Assembly: GCA_051747265.1 (NCBI GenBank)
Contig: JBNJFY010000004.1
Span: 372,001 to 436,000, forward strand
Origin: JBNJFY01 sp051747265
GTDB taxonomy: Bacteria > Bacteroidota > Rhodothermia > Balneolales > Balneolaceae
Direction: 5' to 3'
DNA length: 64,000 nt
Shown here piece after piece: positions 1 through 8,584 of this stretch. How positions within the stretch are numbered: the stretch's first letter is position 1; every line of letters starts with the position of its first letter. Below the pieces are notes generated by a model, which searched no databases, was not told the DNA's origin, and saw only the letters and a list, made by a program, of their open reading frames with translations. The translations under genes were made by a program, and so were the position numbers.

Positions 1-783
1 ATTGTAGTGACTACCTCGCGTGAAGGGGGAGCCTTGAACAAGGTTCGAGAAGAGAAGGGATACCGGAAATTTGTACTGGCGGATGACGTAGGAGGACGTT
101 TTTCCGTGCTCACTCCCGTTGGATTGTTACCTGCAGCCGTAGCCGGATTGGATATTCAAACATTGTATTATGGTGCGGTATCCGCATATGAGGCGTATCA
201 AAATGACCCTACGGTGCTATTGAAACACGCCACAGCCCGAAAAGCATTGTACGACCAGGGCAAACAAATAGATTTGATTGCTGCCTTTGAGCCCAAATTG
301 CGCGCTTTGGGGGGATGGTTGCAACAATTGTTAGGAGAGAGTGAAGGCAAGCAGGGCCAAGGATTATATCCTGCGCAAGCGACTTATACGACCGACCTAC
401 ATAGCTTGGGGCAATGGGTACAAGACGGCCCTCGTAACCTCATGGAAACATTTATCGACATTGAACGACCGTTAAGCTCCTTGTCTATCCCAGAAGACCC
501 CGCCAATACTGATCAACTTAATTATACCGCCGGGAAACAGATGGATGAGGTGAATAGAACGGCCTTAGAAGGTACCCGACAAGCGCATGTGGCGGGTAAT
601 GTGCCGGTGATTACCGTTACATTGCCTAAGTTGAACACTCAGCATGTAGGGCAATTTATCGCGCATTTTGAGCTGTTTACCGCTGTATATTGTGTGATGC
701 TGGATGTGAATCCCTTCAATCAGCCTGGGGTAGAGGCTTACAAAAAAGAAATTTATCGTCTGTTGGGGCGTCCCCAAGGATAA
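1..783 (+). CDS. pgi: Glucose-6-phosphate isomerase, 3' part (cut by window start)
   Basis: This is the C-terminal part of phosphoglucose isomerase, which interconverts glucose-6-phosphate and fructose-6-phosphate in the cytoplasm. The reading frame is open to the first base of the window (it begins IVVTTSREG), so the true start lies outside; the GTG at 7 is internal. FVLADDVGGRFSVLTPVGLLP is the conserved SIS-domain stretch of bacterial PGI, and the GKQGQGLYPAQATYTTDLHS region and the helical C-terminus also fit the family. About 260 of an expected ~450 residues are present. The deoxynucleoside kinase gene follows 43 bp downstream on the same strand. Family assignment is secure; nothing can be said about its promoter. 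Confidence 0.95.
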   Translation: MVVTTSREGGALNKVREEKGYRKFVLADDVGGRFSVLTPVGLLPAAVAGLDIQTLYYGAVSAYEAYQNDPTVLLKHATARKALYDQGKQIDLIAAFEPKLRALGGWLQQLLGESEGKQGQGLYPAQATYTTDLHSLGQWVQDGPRNLMETFIDIERPLSSLSIPEDPANTDQLNYTAGKQMDEVNRTALEGTRQAHVAGNVPVITVTLPKLNTQHVGQFIAHFELFTAVYCVMLDVNPFNQPGVEAYKKEIYRLLGRPQG

Positions 784-826
784 CCCCAAAACGAACTAAT
801 TTGATCAACATCTAAAAAAAGCACTC

Positions 827-1483
827 ATGAGTTCGACTGCGGATCAGTCTATGGCTTTAAAAGATAAACAATACATAGCGATTGCTGGAAATATTGGTGC
901 GGGGAAGTCCTCGTTGACCGGTTTATTGGCCAAACATTTTGGCTGGGAAGCATTCTACGAATCGGTGGATGATAATCCCTATCTGTCTGACTTTTATGAT
1001 GATATGCGCCGGTGGAGTTTTAATCTGCAGATATATTTTCTATCGGCACGATTTCGACATCAAAAAAAGATGATGGAAACCAGCGCACAGTTCATACAAG
1101 ATCGTACCATTTATGAAGATGTAGAGATTTTTGCCAAGAACCTTTATGAAATGGGGCTGATGAGTGATCGGGATTTCCAAAACTATGAAGCGCTATTCCG
1201 TGAGATGAGTGATTATCTGCAACCCCCGGAATTGTTGATCTATCTTCGCGCTCAGGTTCCAACCTTGGTTAAGCAGATTCAGCAGCGAGGGAGGGAGTAT
1301 GAAAACTCTATACGCATAGAATATTTGGAACGATTGAATCGTCTTTATGAAGACTGGATTGATCGATATCCACACGAAAAGTTGATTATCGATACCGACA
1401 ACTTGGATTTTGTAAACAGCGACGAGGATCTGGGGCAAGTAATCAGTTTAATCGAACAGCGTAAATTTGGACTATTTAATTGA
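827..1483 (+). CDS. Deoxynucleoside kinase (dNK family)
   Basis: A 218-aa cytoplasmic kinase that phosphorylates deoxyadenosine or deoxyguanosine (possibly also deoxycytidine) for dNTP salvage. The P-loop GNIGAGKSS is at residues 21-29, the dNK substrate-site stretch ESVDDNPYLSDFY at about 45-57, and the DR motif (QDRTIYED) at about 91-98, all typical of the dGK/dAK/dCK family. Length is normal for bacterial members. The ATG at 827 is followed by a short variable N-terminus; the Met at residue 9 is a possible alternative start. It sits alone between pgi and the promoter of the yceD operon. Nucleoside specificity cannot be decided from sequence. Confidence 0.9.
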   Translation: MSSTADQSMALKDKQYIAIAGNIGAGKSSLTGLLAKHFGWEAFYESVDDNPYLSDFYDDMRRWSFNLQIYFLSARFRHQKKMMETSAQFIQDRTIYEDVEIFAKNLYEMGLMSDRDFQNYEALFREMSDYLQPPELLIYLRAQVPTLVKQIQQRGREYENSIRIEYLERLNRLYEDWIDRYPHEKLIIDTDNLDFVNSDEDLGQVISLIEQRKFGLFN

Positions 1484-1514
1484 TTGCGCTGAAACGCAAT
1501 TATTCATAACTTTG
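1484..1514 (+). promoter_or_regulatory. Candidate Bacteroidota-type promoter for yceD-rpmF-fab cluster
   Basis: TTG at 1484-1486 and TAACTTTG at 1507-1514 are separated by 20 bp. This matches the -33 TTG / -7 TAnnTTTG consensus known for the primary sigma factor of Bacteroidota, with a perfect -7 box. It lies 23 bp upstream of the yceD start, in the 54-bp gap after the kinase gene, so it would drive yceD, rpmF and the fatty-acid genes. Whether this lineage uses exactly that consensus is inferred. Confidence 0.55.
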
Positions 1515-1537
1515 CCGACCATTGCGAGGGATCGTTT

Positions 1538-2065
1538 ATGCTAAAGTTCTACATACGGGAAATACCCGAGGGTCAAAGCTCGAAAACGGTTCAATTAGAA
1601 CCCGAGGATCTAGATCTATCTCCCTACGAGTTTAAGGGAGGAAGTGTAGACTTTGAGTTTGAGCGAGCATTGCACTTTATTGAAGTGCAATTTACCGCGC
1701 ATGCGGACGTCGAACTGGTCTGTGACCGTTCACTTCGCCCGTATATCCATCACATAGATGCGGAGTATAAGATCGTATTCAAAGTGGATGTGCGAGAAGA
1801 GACGGAAACAGAAGAAGCGGCCATACGTCGTTTTAATTTCGATACCAACACGTTTAGTGTAGCAGATGAAGTGCGGGATACGATCATGCTTCATGTCCCC
1901 ATTAAAAAAGTTCATCCTGACTACGTAGCCGAGGATGGTACGCTGGAAAAATTTGAAACGAAAAAATATGGCGAGCCCGACGTTCCGGATGAACCGGAGG
2001 AACCGGTCGATCCCCGTTTCGAGAAATTGAAAAAACTGAAAGATAGCGATACGGAAGAGGAATAA
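1538..2065 (+). CDS. yceD: YceD/DUF177 family protein
   Basis: A 175-aa DUF177 (YceD) protein; the family is implicated in 23S rRNA accumulation and is almost always encoded immediately before rpmF, as here (45 bp upstream of L32). The central part, with the RALHFIEVQFTA and ELVCDRSLRPY motifs (the usual region of the family's conserved Cys), fits DUF177; of the usual cysteine pair, only this Cys is obvious. The C-terminal ~40 residues are an acidic, Pro/Glu/Asp-rich tail ending in KKLKDSDTEEE. It is the first gene of a long co-directional run through rnc. The molecular role in this phylum is inferred from E. coli and plants. Confidence 0.85.
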   Translation: MLKFYIREIPEGQSSKTVQLEPEDLDLSPYEFKGGSVDFEFERALHFIEVQFTAHADVELVCDRSLRPYIHHIDAEYKIVFKVDVREETETEEAAIRRFNFDTNTFSVADEVRDTIMLHVPIKKVHPDYVAEDGTLEKFETKKYGEPDVPDEPEEPVDPRFEKLKKLKDSDTEEE

Positions 2066-2110
2066 ATCCTTTCCGTTTTCATTGGAACACAACTGAAATA
2101 GCCCAATTCA

Positions 2111-2290
2111 ATGGCACATCCAAAACGAAGAACATCTAAATCACGTCGCAACAAGCGTCGTTCTCATCATCGAATCAAAGATACTCAATTGACGGAATGC
2201 TCCAACTGCGGCGCCCTGCATCGTTTTCACCATGTATGCATGGAGTGCGGTCACTACCGCGGCCGTCAAGTGCTAGAAGTTAAAAGCTAA
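2111..2290 (+). CDS. rpmF: 50S ribosomal protein L32
   Basis: A 59-aa protein beginning MAHPKRRTSKSRRNKRRSHH, the characteristic N-terminus of bacterial L32. Cysteines at 30, 33, 43 and 46 form two CxxC pairs, so this is the zinc-binding (C+) form of the protein. It binds 23S rRNA in the large subunit. The yceD-rpmF-plsX-fab order is the common arrangement coupling ribosome and phospholipid synthesis genes. The gap to plsX is 24 bp. Confidence 0.97.
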   Translation: MAHPKRRTSKSRRNKRRSHHRIKDTQLTECSNCGALHRFHHVCMECGHYRGRQVLEVKS

Positions 2291-2314
2291 GCGTAATTCA
2301 TAAATCCCTGATTG

Positions 2315-3307
2315 ATGATTATTGCTGTTGACGCCGTCGGAGGCGATCACTATCCGGAATATCCTGTACAAGGCGCTGTTGACGCGATTCAAGCCGATGA
2401 GCGCATAACTGTCATTTTACTCGGTCCTCAACAAATGATTGAGGATGAGTTAGCCAAACATGATGTGGAGACCGATCGCATACAAGTGGTTGATGCTCCA
2501 CAAATTATTGGTATGGATGATTCGCCCTCACAGGCGGTAAAAACCAAGCAAGAATCATCAATTGTCCGTGGTTTGGGACTACAAAAGCAGGGAAAGGTAG
2601 ACGGTTTTATCAGTGCGGGTAATACCGGAGCGCTTTTGGCTGCTTCTACCTATGTATTAGGCCGGCTGAAGCATGTTATGCGACCAACGGTTGCTTCATT
2701 ATTTCCTACAATCAAAGGATTTCGGTTACTGGTAGATGCCGGTGCTAACCTGGAGTTGAAGCCTCAGATGTATGCCCAGTTTGGCATTATGGGTGCGGTA
2801 TATGCCGAGGAAATGATGGGGGTTGAAAATCCCAAAATTGGGTTGCTAAATGTTGGTGAAGAAAAAGAAAAGGGATTGAAAGTACACTGTGAAGCGTATG
2901 AGATCCTGAATGAACTTTCCAGCTTTGTGGGGAACATCGAAGGTCGCGATATATTTCCGGCCAAAGCAGATATCATGGTCACCGATGGTTTCACCGGAAA
3001 TCTGATTCTCAAATTTGGGGAATCGGTACCCGACGCCCTGAAGGTAATGGTGGGTAAGACCATCAAGGAAATGCAATTGCCGGAGGATCAGCAAGAACTG
3101 ATCTACGGCGTGCTTAAAAAATCTCTTACCAGTTTCGACTATCAACTGGTCGGCGGCGTTCCATTTTTGGGCGTTGACGGCATCAGCATGGTTGGGCACG
3201 GGGGTAGTACACCACTCGCCTTTAAGAATCTTATTTTGAATGCTGCCCGGGCGGTAGAGGTCAATGTGAATGATAAAATGATCGCTGCACTTGAATCCGC
3301 ATCATAA
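2315..3307 (+). CDS. plsX: Phosphate acyltransferase PlsX
   Basis: PlsX makes acyl-phosphate from acyl-ACP, the first committed step of the PlsX/PlsY route to lysophosphatidic acid. The N-terminus MIIAVDAVGGDHYPEYPVQG corresponds to the family signature IAVDAMGGDxxP, and the GFISAGNTGALLA, VDAGAN, GLLNVGEEKEKG and DGFTGN motifs follow in the right order. I chose the ATG at 2315 over an in-frame TTG at 2312. At 330 aa it has normal length. It lies 24 bp after rpmF and 27 bp before fabH. Peripheral membrane location is expected from the family. Confidence 0.95.
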   Translation: MIIAVDAVGGDHYPEYPVQGAVDAIQADERITVILLGPQQMIEDELAKHDVETDRIQVVDAPQIIGMDDSPSQAVKTKQESSIVRGLGLQKQGKVDGFISAGNTGALLAASTYVLGRLKHVMRPTVASLFPTIKGFRLLVDAGANLELKPQMYAQFGIMGAVYAEEMMGVENPKIGLLNVGEEKEKGLKVHCEAYEILNELSSFVGNIEGRDIFPAKADIMVTDGFTGNLILKFGESVPDALKVMVGKTIKEMQLPEDQQELIYGVLKKSLTSFDYQLVGGVPFLGVDGISMVGHGGSTPLAFKNLILNAARAVEVNVNDKMIAALESAS

Positions 3308-3334
3308 CCGCAGCGAAAAACAGATATAGACTTA

Positions 3335-4330
3335 ATGTCAGAACAACGGCTTGCTAAAATCACAGCAGTAGGGCACTATTTGCCTGAATCCAAATTGACC
3401 AATCATGATTTGGAGCAGATGGTGGAAACCAACGACGAATGGATCCGCACCCGAACGGGGATCTCTGAGCGTCGAATATTGAAAGATCCGGACAAAGCTA
3501 CCGCTTTTATGGGAGCTGAGGCGGCTAGAGAAGCCTTGGAAGAGCGCGGTGTGGATCCAGAAGAGATTGATTTGATTATTCTGGCCACGGTAACACCGGA
3601 TTATCTGTTCCCAGCCACTGCTTGTCTGGTACAGAAAAAAATCGGGGCAACCAACGCCTTCGGGTTTGATCTATCGGCGGCGTGTTCCGGATTCTTATTC
3701 GCACTATCTACCGGAGCCACCTATATCGAAAGTGGGAATGCCGAGAAAGTGTTGGTTATCGGTACCGACAAGATGAGCTCCATATTGGACTATGAAGACC
3801 GTTCTACCTGCATTTTATTTGGAGATGGAGCCGGTGCCGTGCTATTGGAGGCATCCGAGGACGGAACGGGTATTATCGATTTCGTGAACTATTGTGAGGG
3901 CGACGAGGAAGGAAATCTGTATCAACCGGCCGGTGGTAGTTTAAACCCCGCTACAAAGGAAACGGTGGAGAAGAAGATGCACTATGTTCACCAAGAAGGT
4001 CGTGCGGTATTCAAGCGCGCGACAGCTGGTATGGCCGATGTTTCCTTAGAAATCATGGAACGCAATGATTTGGAAGCGGATGATGTAGCCTGGTTGGTTC
4101 CACACCAAGCGAATTTACGTATTATTGATGCTACGGCTCGTCGCATGGGGTTGAGCAACGAGAAAGTTATGGTCAATATTGATAAGTACGGCAACACGAC
4201 CGCGGCCACCATTCCGCTTTGCTTGTACGATTGGAAAGATCGCCTTAATCACGGGGATAATATTATCCTTTCTGCCTTTGGAGGCGGATTTACCTGGGGT
4301 GCGACCTACTTGAAATGGGGAATGAAATAA
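3335..4330 (+). CDS. fabH: 3-oxoacyl-ACP synthase III
   Basis: KAS III condenses an acyl-CoA primer with malonyl-ACP to start fatty-acid synthesis. The Cys-His-Asn triad is visible: C117 in LSAACSGF, H257 in VPHQAN and N287 in KYGNTTA. The N-terminal NDEWIRTRTGI motif and the C-terminal GGGFTWGA motif are typical. At 331 aa it is full length. It sits between plsX and fabD with short gaps (27 and 16 bp), so it is very likely cotranscribed. Primer preference (straight versus branched) cannot be read from the sequence. Confidence 0.96.
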   Translation: MSEQRLAKITAVGHYLPESKLTNHDLEQMVETNDEWIRTRTGISERRILKDPDKATAFMGAEAAREALEERGVDPEEIDLIILATVTPDYLFPATACLVQKKIGATNAFGFDLSAACSGFLFALSTGATYIESGNAEKVLVIGTDKMSSILDYEDRSTCILFGDGAGAVLLEASEDGTGIIDFVNYCEGDEEGNLYQPAGGSLNPATKETVEKKMHYVHQEGRAVFKRATAGMADVSLEIMERNDLEADDVAWLVPHQANLRIIDATARRMGLSNEKVMVNIDKYGNTTAATIPLCLYDWKDRLNHGDNIILSAFGGGFTWGATYLKWGMK

Positions 4331-4346
4331 GAGGATCTAGAGATTT

Positions 4347-5234
4347 ATGAAGACAGCATACCTATTTCCCGGCCAAGGCTCTCAGAGCGTTGGAATGGGG
4401 CAGGAGCATTACGAATCGAATGACCACTTCGCCAAACGTGTGGACGCGGCCAATGACATTTTAGGGATCGATTTGAAATCGATTATGTTTGATGGCCCGA
4501 TGGAGAAACTCAAGCAAACCGAGTACACACAACCGGCAATTTTTCTGCATTCCGTCGCCCTGTTTGAAACGATGGATGTTCAGCCGGATATGGTGGCCGG
4601 ACACAGTTTGGGAGAGTTTTCCGCCTTAGTGGCTTGCGGAGCCGTATCATTTGAAGATGCCCTGAAAATTGTTCGCCGACGTGGCGAACTCATGCAAGGG
4701 GCCGGGGAAACACATCCCGGCACGATGGCTGCCATCATCGGAATGGATGATGAAGTGGTTGAAAAGGTATGTGCCGATGCCCGGGACGCAACCGGTAAAG
4801 ATGTGATTGCCGCCAACTACAATTGTCCGGGCCAATTAGTGATATCCGGGGCGATTGAAGCCGTTGATAAAGCTATAGAGTTGGCTAAAGAAGAAGGTTG
4901 CCGGTTAGCAAAGAAATTGCCGGTTAGTGGAGCGTTCCATTCTTCTTTAATGCAGCCTGCTTATGATGGACTCAAGGAACAGTTGGAAACATTAGAGATT
5001 CATGAACCAAGTTGTCCGATTTACAGCAACTTCACTGCGGAGGCGACTACAGATCCCGAGGTGATTCGATCCAATGTATTGAATCAGTTGCTGAATCCGG
5101 TTAAATGGACTCAAACCATGCGAAATATGCATGAGAATGGCGCTGAAGCGTTTGTAGAGGTCGGACCGGGCAAAGTGCTGCAGGGGCTGGTAAAACGTAC
5201 GCTTAAAGGCGTAGAAATTGATGGAAGACAATAG
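4347..5234 (+). CDS. fabD: Malonyl-CoA:ACP transacylase
   Basis: FabD loads malonyl groups onto ACP. The N-terminal FPGQGSQ motif is at residues 7-13, the nucleophile S87 lies in AGHSLGEFSALV and the catalytic H198 in VSGAFHSSLM; VGPGKVLQGL near the C-terminus is also a family motif. At 295 aa it has a normal length. The ATG at 4347 is 16 bp after fabH. It works with the adjacent fabH, fabG, acpP and fabF products. Confidence 0.96.
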   Translation: MKTAYLFPGQGSQSVGMGQEHYESNDHFAKRVDAANDILGIDLKSIMFDGPMEKLKQTEYTQPAIFLHSVALFETMDVQPDMVAGHSLGEFSALVACGAVSFEDALKIVRRRGELMQGAGETHPGTMAAIIGMDDEVVEKVCADARDATGKDVIAANYNCPGQLVISGAIEAVDKAIELAKEEGCRLAKKLPVSGAFHSSLMQPAYDGLKEQLETLEIHEPSCPIYSNFTAEATTDPEVIRSNVLNQLLNPVKWTQTMRNMHENGAEAFVEVGPGKVLQGLVKRTLKGVEIDGRQ

Positions 5235-5266
5235 AAATTCAGAACACAGAGTAAGGGGACATATTT

Positions 5267-6016
5267 ATGGGTTTATCGTTAGAAGGAAAAACAGCACTGG
5301 TAACCGGCGGAACTCGCGGAATTGGGAAAGCGATCGTTTATCGATTGGCTGAACTAGGTGCTGATGTCGCGTTGACCTACACCAGTTCCAGCGAAGCTGC
5401 TAAAGCGATACAAGAAGAATTAGAAAGCAATGGATGCCGTATACTGACGTTTCAAGCTGACGCTGCGTCGTTTGATGATGCCGGCCGGGTGATTAATGAT
5501 ATCGTTGAAAAGTGGGATAAATTAGATATTCTGGTTAACAACGCAGGTATTACTCGGGATAACTTAATTCTTCGTATGACCGAAGATCAGTGGGATCAAG
5601 TAATGGACACCAACTTGAAGAGTGTATTCAACTACTGCAAGGCAGTAGCGCGTCCCATGATGAAAAATCGCGGCGGTTCCATCATCAACATAAGTTCCGT
5701 GGTAGGTATCAGTGGTAACGCCGGTCAAACCAATTACTCGGCCTCCAAAGCCGGAATCATTGGATTCAGTAAGTCGATGGCTAAAGAGCTAGCTAGTCGG
5801 AATATACGCACCAATGTAATCGCGCCCGGATACATCACCACCGAAATGACTGGTGAGTTAGATGAAAAGGTTTTGGAAGCCATTAAAGAAGAAACACCGA
5901 TGGGACGCCCCGGTGAATCCAAGGAAGTGGCCGATGCTGTAGCATTCTTAGCCAGCGATTTAAGTAACTATATTACCGGCGAAGTGCTCCGCGTAGATGG
6001 AGGAATGGCCATGTAA
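5267..6016 (+). CDS. fabG: 3-oxoacyl-ACP reductase
   Basis: An NADPH-dependent short-chain dehydrogenase that reduces 3-oxoacyl-ACP in each elongation cycle. It has the Rossmann glycine motif TGGTRGIG (13-20), NNAG at 91-94, and catalytic S144, Y157 and K161 (YSASK). The C-terminus RVDGGMAM is the classic FabG ending. At 249 aa it is standard length. It sits between fabD and acpP, which supports FabG over the many other SDRs. Confidence 0.95.
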   Translation: MGLSLEGKTALVTGGTRGIGKAIVYRLAELGADVALTYTSSSEAAKAIQEELESNGCRILTFQADAASFDDAGRVINDIVEKWDKLDILVNNAGITRDNLILRMTEDQWDQVMDTNLKSVFNYCKAVARPMMKNRGGSIINISSVVGISGNAGQTNYSASKAGIIGFSKSMAKELASRNIRTNVIAPGYITTEMTGELDEKVLEAIKEETPMGRPGESKEVADAVAFLASDLSNYITGEVLRVDGGMAM

Positions 6017-6078
6017 GTCGTTAACACGACATTACTAATGTTGCGGATCCTAAAGAGGATGTTTATTATTGGCAATTA

Positions 6079-6107
6079 TTGACACTCAAGAAGACTCTCT
6101 GTTAGTT
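6079..6107 (+). promoter_or_regulatory. Possible internal promoter before acpP
   Basis: The 140-bp gap between fabG and acpP is the longest inside the fab cluster. It contains TTGACA (6079-6084) and TTAGTT (6102-6107) with a 17-bp spacer, a weak sigma70-like arrangement. ACP is needed in large amounts and often has its own promoter, so this is plausible but not demonstrated. No terminator-like hairpin is seen in the gap. Confidence 0.25.
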
Positions 6108-6156
6108 ACTAACGGAAAATTTTAACACTCACGTTATACATAAAACAGGTTACGAT

Positions 6157-6396
6157 ATGTCACAGGACGTAGAAACAAAAGTAAAAGGAATCATCGTTGA
6201 TAAGCTGGGTGTGGACGAAGGCGAAGTAGTGCCCGAAGCCAACTTCACCAACGATCTCGGTGCTGACTCTCTGGATACTGTTGAGTTGATTATGGAATTC
6301 GAAAAAGAATTCGATATCAGCATTCCCGACGAAGATGCTGAAAACATTGCTACCGTCGGCAACGCGATTGATTACTTACAAGACAAAGTTTCCTAA
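6157..6396 (+). CDS. acpP: Acyl carrier protein
   Basis: A 79-aa acidic four-helix carrier protein. The phosphopantetheine attachment serine is S38 in the GADSLDTVEL motif, followed by the acidic helix II MEFEKEFDISIPDEDAE. It carries growing acyl chains between the neighbouring Fab enzymes. The ATG at 6157 follows a 140-bp gap after fabG, which may hold its own promoter, and fabF starts 15 bp downstream. Confidence 0.97.
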   Translation: MSQDVETKVKGIIVDKLGVDEGEVVPEANFTNDLGADSLDTVELIMEFEKEFDISIPDEDAENIATVGNAIDYLQDKVS

Positions 6397-6411
6397 GGAT
6401 TTAACTCTCAC

Positions 6412-7656
6412 ATGTCTGAACGCAGAGTTGTTATTACAGGAATCGGTGCGCTTACGCCTATTGGCAAGAGCGCCCCGGATTTCTGGAACGGGTTGGTATC
6501 CGGCAAGAACGGAGTACGGCCCATCGAACACTTCGATACCGATGAATTCCCAACTAAGTTTGCGGCGCAAATAGAGGATTACGATTCCTCAGATTATTTC
6601 GACCGCAAAGAAGCTCGTCGGATGGATAAATTTTGCCAGTACGCGATGATTACGGCAGAAGAGGCCATCCAAGATAGTAATATCGACTTAGACGAGATTG
6701 ATAAAAACCGCGTAGCGGTAATGGTGGGAACCGGGATCGGAGGCATGAAAACATTCTTCGACCAAACCCTTCAATACAAAGAGTACGGACCGCGAGGGGT
6801 ATCCCCCTTCTTTATCCCGATGTTGATTCCGGATATGGCTGCGGGACAAATCTCGATTAAATATGGGTTTAAAGGGCCCAATTTTTGCGCGGTTTCTGCT
6901 TGTGCGACGGGCTCTCATAACATTGGTTTGGCCTATGACTCAATTCGTCATGGGCAAGCTGATATGGCCGTCTGTGGTGGTGCGGAAGCGCCAGTCTCAC
7001 AGATTGGGATAGCCGGTTTTACGTCCATGCGAGCGATGTCTACCCGTAATGATTCACCTGAGACGGCCTCACGTCCTTTTGATAAGGATCGTGATGGATT
7101 TGTATTGGGGGAAGGATCGGGCATGCTCTTCCTGGAGGAGTATGAGGCAGCCAAAGCTCGTGGTGCTCGTATTTACGCGGAAGTGGTAGGGTATGGCTTT
7201 TCTGCTGATGCTCACCACATTACAGCACCGGATCCCGATGGAGAAGGGGTCATTTTGGCCATCAGCACTGCTTTGGACTCGGCAGGTATCGAACCGGAAG
7301 ACATTGATCATATCAATATGCATGGAACGTCCACTCCGTTGGGCGATATAGCTGAGACCAATTCTATCAAGAAGGTCTTTGGTGACCATGCGTATGAGAT
7401 GAACTTGAATTCCACAAAATCCATGACCGGACACTCGCTGGGTGCTGCAGGTGCGATCGAATCCTTAGCAACCATCCTGTCTATCTATCATGGTACGGTA
7501 CCGCCTACCATTAACCATGAAACCGACGATCCGGAATGTGACTTGAACTATACGTTCAACGAGGCCGAAGTTCGAGATGTGAAATACGCCTTGAATAATG
7601 CGTTCGGATTTGGTGGACATAACACAACTATAGTCTTCAAGAAACACGAAGAATAA
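6412..7656 (+). CDS. fabF: 3-oxoacyl-ACP synthase II
   Basis: The elongating ketosynthase KAS II. The catalytic residues are C164 (VSACATGSHN), H304 (NMHGTSTPLGD) and H341 (MTGHSLGAAGA), with the terminal GFGGHN motif present. At 414 aa it matches E. coli FabF in length. Fifteen bp separate it from acpP, the usual acpP-fabF pair, and rnc follows at 34 bp, also a common neighbour. Confidence 0.96.
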   Translation: MSERRVVITGIGALTPIGKSAPDFWNGLVSGKNGVRPIEHFDTDEFPTKFAAQIEDYDSSDYFDRKEARRMDKFCQYAMITAEEAIQDSNIDLDEIDKNRVAVMVGTGIGGMKTFFDQTLQYKEYGPRGVSPFFIPMLIPDMAAGQISIKYGFKGPNFCAVSACATGSHNIGLAYDSIRHGQADMAVCGGAEAPVSQIGIAGFTSMRAMSTRNDSPETASRPFDKDRDGFVLGEGSGMLFLEEYEAAKARGARIYAEVVGYGFSADAHHITAPDPDGEGVILAISTALDSAGIEPEDIDHINMHGTSTPLGDIAETNSIKKVFGDHAYEMNLNSTKSMTGHSLGAAGAIESLATILSIYHGTVPPTINHETDDPECDLNYTFNEAEVRDVKYALNNAFGFGGHNTTIVFKKHEE

Positions 7657-7689
7657 AGTTGGAGACCGATAGTCGAATAGGAAGTATAC

Positions 7690-8433
7690 ATGACTGATCG
7701 CGAGGACACGCATCCCGCCGAACAATCTGAACTTCCCGACTATCTACAGGAATTAGAGCGGATCATCGATATTTCTATCGGTGATCCGTTTTTATTTGGC
7801 CAGGCACTTCGCCACCGTTCGGTGTTGTATGAAGATGAGGATCTGGAGGATGTCGATTCCTATGAACGATTGGAGTTCTTGGGAGATGCCGTCTTGGATC
7901 TGATTGTCAGTCGGTATTTATACGAACGATTTCCAGATGAAACGGAAGGCTATTTAACTAAATTACGCTCTCGTCTGGTCCGAGGAGATTCATTAGCTCG
8001 CTTTGCGGGTAAGTTGAACCTGGGAGATCTGATTTTAATGGGCGATCGTGCCCGTTACCAAGATATTCAAGCTTCTAAAAGCGTATTAGCAGATGTTTTT
8101 GAAGCACTGATTGGAGCTTTATATTTAGATCAGGGATTTGATCTTACCTATAAGTTTGTGTTGGAAATCATCGAGAGGTTTGTAGATTTTGATCAACTAG
8201 CCCAGACGATTGAAAACTATAAAAGTATGTTGCTTGAGTACGCTCAATCCAAAGGGTGGGAATACCCGGTGTATAATTTGATAAAAGAAGAAGGACCGGG
8301 GCACGATCGTACTTTTACGGTAGAAGTAATGGTGCATGATGCAGTGAGAGGCACAGGCGTAGGAAAAAGCAAAAAGAAAGCCGAACAAGCGGCGGCGGAA
8401 TCCGCTTTGGAATCTTTTGGAGTCTTAGATTAA
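7690..8433 (+). CDS. rnc: Ribonuclease III
   Basis: Endoribonuclease for double-stranded RNA, active in rRNA processing and RNA turnover. The catalytic signature ERLEFLGDAVLDL is at residues 59-71, followed by a second metal-site region (LADVFEALIGALYLD). A C-terminal double-stranded-RNA-binding domain covers about 175-245 and ends in the typical KKAEQAAAESAL helix. At 247 aa it is full length. It is the last gene of the co-directional fab run; a 151-bp gap without a recognisable terminator precedes mgtE. Confidence 0.95.
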   Translation: MTDREDTHPAEQSELPDYLQELERIIDISIGDPFLFGQALRHRSVLYEDEDLEDVDSYERLEFLGDAVLDLIVSRYLYERFPDETEGYLTKLRSRLVRGDSLARFAGKLNLGDLILMGDRARYQDIQASKSVLADVFEALIGALYLDQGFDLTYKFVLEIIERFVDFDQLAQTIENYKSMLLEYAQSKGWEYPVYNLIKEEGPGHDRTFTVEVMVHDAVRGTGVGKSKKKAEQAAAESALESFGVLD

Positions 8434-8584
8434 ACCTCTGGTAGTTGGAGGAGTAAGGCTAGCTGGAATATGCGGTAAGCGCTTGTGTTTAAGATATAAT
8501 TCTACGATTCTTAGCCAACCCGTAGATACTGCTCAGTATTGATTCGGGATATGCAGCAATCAATCTAAATCAGGATCGCAGGCA

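Noticed and set aside
8434..8584. M-box (Mg2+) riboswitch upstream of mgtE
   Set aside because: The leader lacks the conserved M-box core and has no terminator or anti-terminator pair that I can draw.
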